Below the pieces are notes generated by a model. That model had not been told where the DNA came from and ran no database searches. It worked only from the letters and a program-made list of their open reading frames with translations. From NCBI GenBank assembly GCA_947628515.1, contig CANRAG010000008.1, forward strand, positions 1 to 43,042: a stretch of 43,042 nucleotides of DNA. The letters are read 5' to 3'. Positions within the stretch are counted from its first letter, which is position 1, and every line of letters begins with the position of its first letter. Source of the DNA: an uncultured Clostridia bacterium. GTDB lineage: Bacteria > Bacillota > Clostridia > UBA1381. The position numbers and the translations under genes were made by a program. Positions 1 to 7,325 of this stretch are shown in pieces.

Positions 1-3000
1 GTACATGTAATGGCGCACGCTCCCGTCGGGCTGAGTCGCATCGACACTCGCGCAGCTCGGATTGTCACCGACAGTTTCGGTAGAACCGGTCTGCGCCTCA
101 TCGCCTATATAGGTCGTTGCGATTTGCTTTTGCGCCGCATCCGTCGGGTTATGGTGATTACCGATCACTTCAAGCTCTTTATTGTCGGAGCTTCCGCGCA
201 ATGTGCTGTAGGACTCCCAAAGCGTCGCGTTTGTATGATTAAACGGCTCGTATGAGATATTGCATTCTATGTGCTCCGTTCCGTCGGCGTTAAGCGCCCA
301 TGTCAATCCGTTCTGCGTCTCGTGTCCGCCGGCAGCCGTGCCGGCGGGATATCTCGCTCCCTCCTTGGTGTATACGGGAATTTTTTGCATGCCGAGGCGG
401 TAAACGCTTTCGCTGCCATAGTTCTGAATATGACTTAGCTCACGCAGACGATAGACTTTTTTCTGCTCGTCCGTCAGCTTCTCTGTAAAACGGTAGTTCA
501 GGTTATTTTCCAGACCTGTGATGAGCAAGCCTTCGTTATGCTTTAGCGTAAACTCGGCTGTGTGCGCGGCGATCTCTTTAAGATTTGTTCCTTCAAACGC
601 GGGTCTGTCCGCCGTGGGAACAATGCCGTCATATATATCCGTCTCCGTAAGCGGCGTCCCATCCGCTTTCACCCCGAATTTCAGCATCGTTGTGAGATAT
701 TCCGTTCGGGTTTTGAACGGCGAGACTATATCGTCCTTTGTCGTCCCTTTCATCGGACGACGAATGATAACGTCAAAGGATCCCATATGTTTGTGGTCAT
801 CGTTGACCTTATCTCCATGACGCCAGCCGATGCTTTCCGATGCGTCCGCGTCTCCTCCGCTGCCGGTCTGCTCCGCCGCCGTAACCTCTGAAACCGGAAT
901 CATTTCCGCGTCGAGCAACCAATATGTTCGCGTACCCGCCGGCCGATCCTCTGTCGCCGGGCTGTAGCCGATGCGGTTATCGGGACCGGGCGCCGCCCCG
1001 GCGCTCGCGCCCTCCGGGAAAAATGTGGTTACGCCGCAGTTTTCCGCCGTGCTCATACCGCTCTCTTCGCTGTATTCATAAATTCTCCGCGCGAACTCGT
1101 TCGTTTGCCCACCGCTCGGGTTATCGCTTTCCTCTTCTCGCGGTATATACAGATAATACAATTCGCTAAGCGGAGTGTAGCACCTTTCACCCGGCGTTCC
1201 ATCCTCGTTCGCGTAGTAATACTCGGTCGCGCCGCTGGTACCGTTAATCATCGGCACAACCAGTTTGCCGGTATAGGCTTTATTTCCTTCAACATCCGCT
1301 CCGTCAGACCGAACCGCCTCAAACAACGCACGCTCGCTGTCGCTATTCAGAATGAGGTCGCTGTTATCGGTAAGCAAATCTATCGATGCTATTCGGCGCT
1401 GCCAGCTATTGGCGTATTCGTTATACCATGTGTTGACCGCCTCTATGCTGCCCAATGCGTTCTGTATATATACCTGATATTCAAATTTCTCGTTTTTCCC
1501 TTCCTCCGACAGCTCGCCGCCGGGGCTTTCTATTTGTTTTGTGGCAAGCACCGCCTGATCGGCTATAGCCAGCTTACCGTTATTACCCATAAAGTTGTTG
1601 ACTACTATACCTTCTCCCACGCTGACCGTGGAAGAAATGGTCGGCACATAGTAGCTGTATGCCGTTTCGGTGGTGTTACTATCCTTAATCTTACGGCTCT
1701 GATACATATCGCCCACGCGCAGACCGCCCGGTTTCGCAGCTACGGCCCATTGAAAGTACCGACTAAATTCCGCCGCGTCCAGCTTGCCGTCAGATCCCGC
1801 CGCCTTTTCGATTTCCGAATTTAGCAGGGTCTGCATCTCCGTCCAGTACTCGCACGCTGTATCCAGACTGCTCTTGCCGCCGTCCGGCGCGTTATCGTCT
1901 CTTATATGACAGGTATTTTTCAGATAGTCTCTCAAATCACCGGACTTATATGTAAGCTTCTCGAACGTTGGCTCGCCGCGAGTATCATCGCCCGTGTCGG
2001 TACGCGAATAGTATTCGGCGTTGACTCCCGCGTGCCCGTTCATGTCCGTCCAGCATAGCATATCGCCGTTATCTATGTTCACCGAATGAAGTCCCGATCC
2101 AAACATGCTGCCTTTCCTTGCGACAACATACTGTATCGCGTCCCCGCCGGTCGCGCCCGCGACCGCGTTGCCGTTCAGATCCTTTCCCGGCTCGCCGTTA
2201 GGACGGTAGTATTCAATAACTATAAAGAAGTAATCTTCCGAGGAAAACGATATCGAATCATCGGTATAACCGCCGCCGTCTTTCGACCGCACCTTATCCA
2301 CCAAATCATCGGTCATAAATATTATCCCATCGTCAACATAGCGGTATTGCCCGCCCTGAGAGTCGGTAATAATACCCTCAGTCATGCGCTCCTTTGCCGA
2401 CTTGAAATCGGCTTCACTGTTGTAGGTACCCATGAACTCGCCGCCGATCCATGTTCCGCCGCTTTGTTCGGCGTCACCATAGTTCTCCCATGTTGTTTTG
2501 CCGTTGCCGCCTTTATGAACATTCTCGCTCGTCCAGCCGACCGTGTTATCCACCGGAGACGGATTGCCGTCCCGTACCCTGTAGGCATGAGCGTACAGAG
2601 GCAATGGCTTTTGGAACGTGTAATAACGGTTGTCCGCCGATGCCGAGAAGGACACCGCGGGGTCGCCGCGCGTCACCGCAGCCGATTCGTCATAGCCCAC
2701 ATACGGGGTGTTACTGTAATAGTTGGAAAGAAACCATATACTGTTATCCATACTTCGGTGCGACTCTAGGTATTCCTCCGATATCGCCGCTTCATTCACG
2801 CCGATCTGATTTCCTTGGGAATCGCGCTCGATCAGTCTGTCCTGCAAACCTACCCCGTAGAACAGCCGCAGCGGTGTTGCTTGTTCTTTATTGTCAAGAT
2901 TTGTCTTATACGACAGCACTCCGGCCTTACCCAGCGTTATTTCAGCAAACTGGCTCGGAACAGCCTTCGCAGGTATATCTACATATAACGAGCTGTCATA

Positions 3001-5790
3001 AGCTGATGCGTTAGGCGCAATGACCCCCTCCGTATCAACGTAATCTCCGTATTCCTCCGTCCATACGCGTATATCCGATAAACGGTACACCCCATCGTAA
3101 TCCTTGTAAAGTCGGTTGTCTCGTTTCTGTTCGTCTGTGGCGCCGTCCCACAGCGCCCGCAAATCCTCCGGCACTTCTTCGCCGTAGATAGGGTTCATCC
3201 TCAGCTTTCCGCTTTCCTCCCGAGCCTCGGCGGAGCTCATTCCGGGAAAATCGAAACGGTAAATCGTATATACCGTGTTCTTTACCTGCTCGGTAAGATT
3301 CTCCGGCTTCATATTGTCCGGATCGATCACACCCGTCATCGCCGCGGGGATATAGTCCAACAAGTCACCAAAGCCGATGCGGTATACCCAGCCGTTGTTC
3401 CACGCGTCCTGAGCCGACGCGCACCCCGGAGGCAGACCGTCCGGGCTATTCGCTTTTTGCACGGCGGCCGGATCGTCGCCCTTGTACCAGTCCTTCGTGA
3501 ACTCGCTTACACCCTGCGTTCCGGGACTCGTAACCTTCATATATTCATCGTTCCAACGGAAATCATAAACCGCCGTTCGCACCATACCGTACATTTTACC
3601 GAACAGCAAAAGCGACATGTCCTCGGTACGCCCTTCAAACTTGATTGCCCTGTCTTTGATTTCCATATAGTCCCCGATAGGATCCTGATATGTTATTGAG
3701 TCGCTCACGCCCGCATCGTTCTTACCCGATACCGGTATGAATATCTTGCCCGTGATAAGACTCAGAATATCGCCGAATATATCCACTACCCTATCTGATT
3801 CTATATCAAAAAATCCATCGCTGTACGCAAGATTTTTTACAACGTCCTCGTTTGTGACTATTTCCCCGTATGTACTGTCGCCCTCCTTCGGCAACGGGGA
3901 GATCCTTATTTTAATCTGATCGCTATTGGCATTGGCAAGAGTTTCCGAACCCGACGCCCATTGCTTCCACGAATCCATAGCGCCCGTGAATATCTGAGTT
4001 TTTCCGTATGCCGGATAGAATGGAATGGTTGTGTCCGAACCGAATTTCGTCTCATCTCCCCAGTGAGAGTTATCAAGGAAATAGTTTTTCGGATCCATAA
4101 TAGGATACAGACGAAGCCGCCCCCATTGCGGCACATGTTTCGCGTCCACACTCACCGTATAGGTGTTAAGCGGAACCTTACTCGCCTCTGTGACCCTATC
4201 TTTCTCCCAACCCGACTTATAATGCTTGTCAACTACCGTCTTCATATACGATGCGGTCATTATCGTCTGCAATACTGCGCCGGAGGTTCCGAAAACATCG
4301 TTGTCATTACTGTAAAAGATGCCGGCGAGATCCCAAACCGGCGGTGTATTTAACTCACCGTTTTCCAGCTCCATTCCCATATTATACAACGATGTAATCC
4401 TGTTTTTATCCTCGACGCCCGGCAAATATACCTTATACCACTCATCGCCTACGTTGTGCCGTATATCATCGTCCACGTTCGCGCTTGTAAGCCTGTGCCG
4501 CGCGTCCTCCCACTCGCCCTGCCAGTGCCTTTGATCGCCTATAAAACGATTGTTCTCACTGTCAAACGAACCGTAATAAAATCCATCCGTGGTCTCACCA
4601 TCCTCACTCCAGTGATCCATCTTATTAAACGCGAAATTCGCGCCGCCGTCCGACATAATTATCGCGGCGGGGATACGCGCGACAGTGGAATCCTTCCCGT
4701 TCGTCAGTTTCTCGGTATAAGTTAGATCCGGCGTTTTTGCAAGCTGTTGATAGGCCAGAAAAATCCCACCCTGAGTATTTGTAAAGTATCCTATATATCT
4801 GTCCGCCGTAAGTCTTATGTGGGACGCGTTTTCTCCTTTTGAAAGGTTGTCTTCCGTCTGATCACCGTACCCCGGTCTCGCCTTTACCTTGTCGTTATCC
4901 ACATTGTTACTTACGATATAATCATAGCTCTCCCATTTATTTTCAGGTTCCGACGGCACTTTGCTCAACACTCCGGTGTATGTGTTTTTCACCGCGTGCG
5001 CCTCGACCGTGTAGCACGCATCACGGTTTCGTTTCCACAGCCACCGTCCGTTTTCATATACCAAATCGTCTAAACTGTATAATGTTTCCATGCCGCCGAC
5101 CGTCAGATACGGATCGCCATTGTCATTTTTCCTATAATGTGCCAAAGGCATTATAACATCGGCGCCGGCTCCGTATGCGCAGATCGACACTCGGTTCTGC
5201 GGGTTCTGCGCCATAAGCGCGTCGATCGTCGCGTTAATGGCCGCCACGGTTTTATTGATACGCGAGTTTTCGATACGCTCCGCCATTGTGCGTCTGTCCG
5301 CGTCCGCGTAGTTTTCATTGGTGCCGATGTCGTACCGCGTATCCTGCGCCATGGATGCGGACATATCAAAAGCGATAACGAGATCTATCGGACTGGGCGG
5401 ATACTCGTTGACCACCTGCGAACTGGCGAGCGCGGAGAACACATGCCCGAAATCGGCGTTATAGCTTACGCTGCCGTTATAGCCGTCCGTCTCATAGTCA
5501 AGCCCGATAGTATGCCCGTCGGATCCGTTTGCCGCGTCGCCGTAGGCGAAAACGCTTTTATCCGTCCAAATACGTCCCGCATATCGTGCTCCGTTCGTTT
5601 CGTTCAGAAGCATATCCTTATAGCTGTCAGTCGTATCGCCATCGGCGATACGATATATGACATTATCCTCGTCCGTTGCTCCTCCGCTTCCCTCGTTCAG
5701 CGCGAAAACGCCGTTCCAACCGACCGCTGCGGTGAACACGCAAGCAAGCAACGCCGATGTAAGTCGTCTACATGTTGTCCTGTTCCTCAC
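1..5790 (-). CDS. Giant VWA-domain surface protein (adhesin-like), C-terminus beyond window
   Basis: An uninterrupted minus-strand frame runs from a GTG at 5790 to the window edge, giving 1930 codons without a stop. The start is chosen because an AAGGAAGG-type ribosome binding site sits just upstream and the first residues form a secretion signal: basic RNRTTCRR, then a hydrophobic stretch ending in GVFA at about residue 30. Next come a GRIWTDKSV motif (about residue 75), typical of clostridial VWA surface proteins, and a VWA domain with the metal-binding DxSxS motif as DMSAS (D142). Much of the rest is long insertions and beta-rich repeats. Around residues 1748-1770 the pattern EFTLKHNEGLLITGL resembles domains of pilin and adhesin proteins. 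The anchoring signal (LPXTG, SLH or other) lies outside the window. Known VWA surface proteins act in adhesion, so that role is inferred. Transcription should start inside the invertible segment just upstream, so expression is probably phase variable. Confidence 0.85.
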   Translation of the reverse strand, partial: MRNRTTCRRLTSALLACVFTAAVGWNGVFALNEGSGGATDEDNVIYRIADGDTTDSYKDMLLNETNGARYAGRIWTDKSVFAYGDAANGSDGHTIGLDYETDGYNGSVSYNADFGHVFSALASSQVVNEYPPSPIDLVIAFDMSASMAQDTRYDIGTNENYADADRRTMAERIENSRINKTVAAINATIDALMAQNPQNRVSICAYGAGADVIMPLAHYRKNDNGDPYLTVGGMETLYSLDDLVYENGRWLWKRNRDACYTVEAHAVKNTYTGVLSKVPSEPENKWESYDYIVSNNVDNDKVKARPGYGDQTEDNLSKGENASHIRLTADRYIGYFTNTQGGIFLAYQQLAKTPDLTYTEKLTNGKDSTVARIPAAIIMSDGGANFAFNKMDHWSEDGETTDGFYYGSFDSENNRFIGDQRHWQGEWEDARHRLTSANVDDDIRHNVGDEWYKVYLPGVEDKNRITSLYNMGMELENGELNTPPVWDLAGIFYSNDNDVFGTSGAVLQTIMTASYMKTVVDKHYKSGWEKDRVTEASKVPLNTYTVSVDAKHVPQWGRLRLYPIMDPKNYFLDNSHWGDETKFGSDTTIPFYPAYGKTQIFTGAMDSWKQWASGSETLANANSDQIKIRISPLPKEGDSTYGEIVTNEDVVKNLAYSDGFFDIESDRVVDIFGDILSLITGKIFIPVSGKNDAGVSDSITYQDPIGDYMEIKDRAIKFEGRTEDMSLLLFGKMYGMVRTAVYDFRWNDEYMKVTSPGTQGVSEFTKDWYKGDDPAAVQKANSPDGLPPGCASAQDAWNNGWVYRIGFGDLLDYIPAAMTGVIDPDNMKPENLTEQVKNTVYTIYRFDFPGMSSAEAREESGKLRMNPIYGEEVPEDLRALWDGATDEQKRDNRLYKDYDGVYRLSDIRVWTEEYGDYVDTEGVIAPNASAYDSSLYVDIPAKAVPSQFAEITLGKAGVLSYKTNLDNKEQATPLRLFYGVGLQDRLIERDSQGNQIGVNEAAISEEYLESHRSMDNSIWFLSNYYSNTPYVGYDESAAVTRGDPAVSFSASADNRYYTFQKPLPLYAHAYRVRDGNPSPVDNTVGWTSENVHKGGNGKTTWENYGDAEQSGGTWIGGEFMGTYNSEADFKSAKERMTEGIITDSQGGQYRYVDDGIIFMTDDLVDKVRSKDGGGYTDDSISFSSEDYFFIVIEYYRPNGEPGKDLNGNAVAGATGGDAIQYVVARKGSMFGSGLHSVNIDNGDMLCWTDMNGHAGVNAEYYSRTDTGDDTRGEPTFEKLTYKSGDLRDYLKNTCHIRDDNAPDGGKSSLDTACEYWTEMQTLLNSEIEKAAGSDGKLDAAEFSRYFQWAVAAKPGGLRVGDMYQSRKIKDSNTTETAYSYYVPTISSTVSVGEGIVVNNFMGNNGKLAIADQAVLATKQIESPGGELSEEGKNEKFEYQVYIQNALGSIEAVNTWYNEYANSWQRRIASIDLLTDNSDLILNSDSERALFEAVRSDGADVEGNKAYTGKLVVPMINGTSGATEYYYANEDGTPGERCYTPLSELYYLYIPREEESDNPSGGQTNEFARRIYEYSEESGMSTAENCGVTTFFPEGASAGAAPGPDNRIGYSPATEDRPAGTRTYWLLDAEMIPVSEVTAAEQTGSGGDADASESIGWRHGDKVNDDHKHMGSFDVIIRRPMKGTTKDDIVSPFKTRTEYLTTMLKFGVKADGTPLTETDIYDGIVPTADRPAFEGTNLKEIAAHTAEFTLKHNEGLLITGLENNLNYRFTEKLTDEQKKVYRLRELSHIQNYGSESVYRLGMQKIPVYTKEGARYPAGTAAGGHETQNGLTWALNADGTEHIECNISYEPFNHTNATLWESYSTLRGSSDNKELEVIGNHHNPTDAAQKQIATTYIGDEAQTGSTETVGDNPSCASVDATQPDGSVRHYMY

Positions 5791-5847
5791 GAGAATGCCA
5801 CCTTCCTTTTTTCCTTTAAATACACGTCCCTCGGGACGGTAAATCTC

Positions 5848-5877
5848 TTTACAACATAATATCGCTTATGTTGTAAA
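5848..5877 (+). repeat. Left tyrosine-recombinase-type crossover site
   Basis: A 30-bp site with perfect 12-bp inverted arms (TTTACAACATAA / TTATGTTGTAAA) flanks the 6-bp asymmetric spacer TATCGC (5860-5865). This arm-spacer-arm layout matches known core sites of tyrosine recombinases such as dif. Bases 5854-5877 recur exactly, in reverse orientation, at 6265-6288. The site lies in the leader of the VWA gene, so the leader RNA can also fold into this stem. Confidence 0.75.
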
Positions 5878-5908
5878 AACGGTTTAGAAAGAATTCATAT
5901 CGCTTAGC

Positions 5909-5936
5909 ATTATACTGCAGATAAAAAATGTGTCAA
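5909..5936 (-). promoter_or_regulatory. Leftward promoter P_L of the invertible segment, driving the VWA gene
   Basis: On the minus strand, TTGACA (5931-5936) and TATAAT (5909-5914) are both perfect hexamers separated by 16 bp. Transcription would start near 5902 and cross the left crossover site before the GTG at 5790, leaving a leader of about 110 nt. The leader also holds a small hairpin (CGTCCC/GGGACG, about 5825-5838). Confidence 0.75.
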
Positions 5937-5974
5937 TATCTTGTATTGGAATTCTTATTAAAATCAAAAAAATA

Positions 5975-5997
5975 CGGCATTTACTACAAAAATGCCG
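5975..5997 (-). terminator. Leftward Rho-independent terminator inside the invertible segment
   Basis: A perfect 8-bp stem (CGGCATTT/AAATGCCG) with a 7-nt loop is followed, on the minus strand only, by a run rich in T (5961-5973 are mostly A on the plus strand). It would stop leftward read-through from the recombinase gene before it reaches the leftward promoter at 5909-5936. After inversion it would face right. Confidence 0.7.
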
Positions 5998-6208
5998 CTT
6001 AAAAACATAGAGATCAAGTCAATGTGCCTGAGAGCTGTTTTGATCAAAAGCATTGATAAACATTCAACATCAGCGGTGTAGTATAAGCGGTATCATACAT
6101 ATTATTTAAATTCCCATACTTTATAAAGAAATTTTTGTTGTAAATGTAAAATTTTCTGTAAAATTTTCTTGTAAAGCACAATAAATCGCAGAAAATCCAG
6201 TAAAAATA

Positions 6209-6237
6209 TTGACATATTTTTTGATTTGAGATATAAT
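6209..6237 (+). promoter_or_regulatory. Rightward promoter P_R of the invertible segment
   Basis: TTGACA (6209-6214) and TATAAT (6232-6237) are separated by exactly 17 bp, an ideal sigma-A promoter. In the orientation shown it points across the right site into the 3' end of the recombinase gene, producing antisense RNA. After inversion it would sit at about 5905-5933 and drive the VWA gene. Confidence 0.75.
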
Positions 6238-6264
6238 ATACAAAGATATGATTTTCTAAATCTC

Positions 6265-6294
6265 TTTACAACATAAGCGATATTATGTGGTTTT
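6265..6294 (-). repeat. Right tyrosine-recombinase-type crossover site, inverted
   Basis: The inner arm TTTACAACATAA (6265-6276) and spacer GCGATA (6277-6282) are the exact reverse complement of the left site. The outer arm (6283-6294, TTATGTGGTTTT) matches the ideal arm at 8 of 12 positions. The site ends 3 bp before the recombinase stop codon. Because the spacers are asymmetric and opposed, recombination between the two sites would invert, not delete, the DNA between them. Confidence 0.72.
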
Positions 6295-6297
6295 TTA

Positions 6298-7137
6298 TCA
6301 GCAGCGCAGCAGACCCAACTTTTGAATTTGCATCATATGGACCGCTCCGCTCTCGATAGTGTAAATTCTTGTGGTATTGATGTTGGAGTGTCCCAAAAGA
6401 TCCGCCAGTCTCACTATATCTCTTTGAACGGAGTAAAAGGTGCGTGCAAACAAATGGCGGAAATTATGCGGAAACACCTTGCTCTCCGCAACGCCCGCTA
6501 TTTTGCATAGCCGCTTTAGCATATGCCATATATTGCTCCTGTCCAAAGGTCTTCCGCTTCTTGTCACGAACACCGGTCCGCTTTTTATGCGCAGCCGCTT
6601 AATATACGCTTTTAACATTTTACACAGCTGTTTCGGCAAAAACACCTGCCGTATTTTGCCCTTGCAATTTATAACCGCCTGTCCCGCTCGTATGGCCTCG
6701 CACGTCACATATTTCAGCTCGGAAATTCTCATACCCGTGCTGCCTATTGTTTGCATTAAGTAATACAGCCTGTCGTCTTTTTTTGCTTTCGCCGCCATGA
6801 GCAGTTTTTCGTATTCAGCCTTCGTAAGCTCTTTTTCTTTATCTATAAACACCTCACGCTGAATTTTAAGGGTTTTTACTCTCAACTCATTCCAATTCAT
6901 AAACGTAAACAAAGCGTTCAGAGCCGACAATGTCGAGTTTACGCTTTGTGGCGCGTATTTTTTGCAAAGCTCCTTTTTATATTCCAAAATCATCGGCTTG
7001 TCAATCTCCCTACCGTCCAGCCACTCGTGAAAGAAACGAATGTCCCGCATATATTTGTCTATAGTGTTATCGCTTTTTTCCTCCTCGTACAGATATAGCT
7101 TAAATTTATTGATAATATCCTCATTAATTGCTCTCAT
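6298..7137 (-). CDS. Tyrosine recombinase (phage-integrase family), probable DNA invertase
   Basis: The 279-residue protein has an N-terminal SAM-like DNA-binding domain (about residues 1-95) and a catalytic domain with the full active-site set: R137 (in GMRISE), K161, H224 and R227 (in HNFRH), H250 (in LLGH) and the nucleophile Y259. Breakage and rejoining of DNA through the tyrosine is the known chemistry of the family. I chose the ATG at 7137 because GAAGGGA precedes it. An upstream ATG at 7221 lacks a binding site and follows directly on the glmM terminator. The length fits the small single-gene invertases that control promoter switches. The stop codon is 3 bp from the right crossover site, so cognate action on the 5848-6294 sites is a natural inference. 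A 14-bp palindrome (GAAAAATATTTTTC, 7182-7195) in the upstream region could be a regulatory site. Confidence 0.9.
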   Translation of the reverse strand: MRAINEDIINKFKLYLYEEEKSDNTIDKYMRDIRFFHEWLDGREIDKPMILEYKKELCKKYAPQSVNSTLSALNALFTFMNWNELRVKTLKIQREVFIDKEKELTKAEYEKLLMAAKAKKDDRLYYLMQTIGSTGMRISELKYVTCEAIRAGQAVINCKGKIRQVFLPKQLCKMLKAYIKRLRIKSGPVFVTRSGRPLDRSNIWHMLKRLCKIAGVAESKVFPHNFRHLFARTFYSVQRDIVRLADLLGHSNINTTRIYTIESGAVHMMQIQKLGLLRC

Positions 7138-7228
7138 GCTATCGCTTCCCTTCAATTTTTTATCATCTCTTCTTACTTTCCGAAAAATATTTTTCCAAGG
7201 CCGGCGGAACAATATCCGCATACAAAAA

Positions 7229-7261
7229 CGGAATAGAGCCGCGCTATGCCGCTCTATTCCG
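7229..7261 (-). terminator. Terminator downstream of glmM
   Basis: An 11-bp stem (CGGAATAGAGC/GCTCTATTCCG) is followed on the minus strand by TTTTTG. It closes the argH-glmM transcript and separates it from the recombinase gene. Confidence 0.8.
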
Positions 7262-7325
7262 CAGAACAGACCGTTTAAAATGTTTCAATCCCGTGAAATA
7301 TCCTTTGCCGAATACGCCGCGCATA

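Larger units (their letters stand above)
5866..6276. mobile_element. Predicted invertible promoter segment (phase switch)
   Basis: The DNA between the two opposed crossover sites is AT-rich, has no plausible gene, and carries two outward-facing consensus promoters plus one directional terminator. Spacer centres are about 417 bp apart. A tyrosine recombinase gene abuts the right site and a large surface-protein gene begins 57 bp beyond the left site. The layout matches known recombinase-driven promoter inversion systems of Bacteroides and Clostridioides. Inversion itself is inferred and not observed here. Confidence 0.72.

Noticed and set aside
1105..1824. A 239-codon plus-strand frame, and similar ones at 2086-2769 and 5137-5859
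   Set aside because: They are opposite-strand shadows of the large VWA gene, have no ribosome binding sites and give low-complexity, Arg/His-rich products.
2123..2138. ACAACATA followed by TATCGC in the VWA gene, reminiscent of the crossover site
   Set aside because: A 3-base insertion breaks the arm-spacer geometry and there is no second arm.
7138..7221. A longer start for the tyrosine recombinase at 7221
   Set aside because: It has no ribosome binding site and lies directly on the tail of the glmM terminator; the ATG at 7137 has GAAGGGA upstream.
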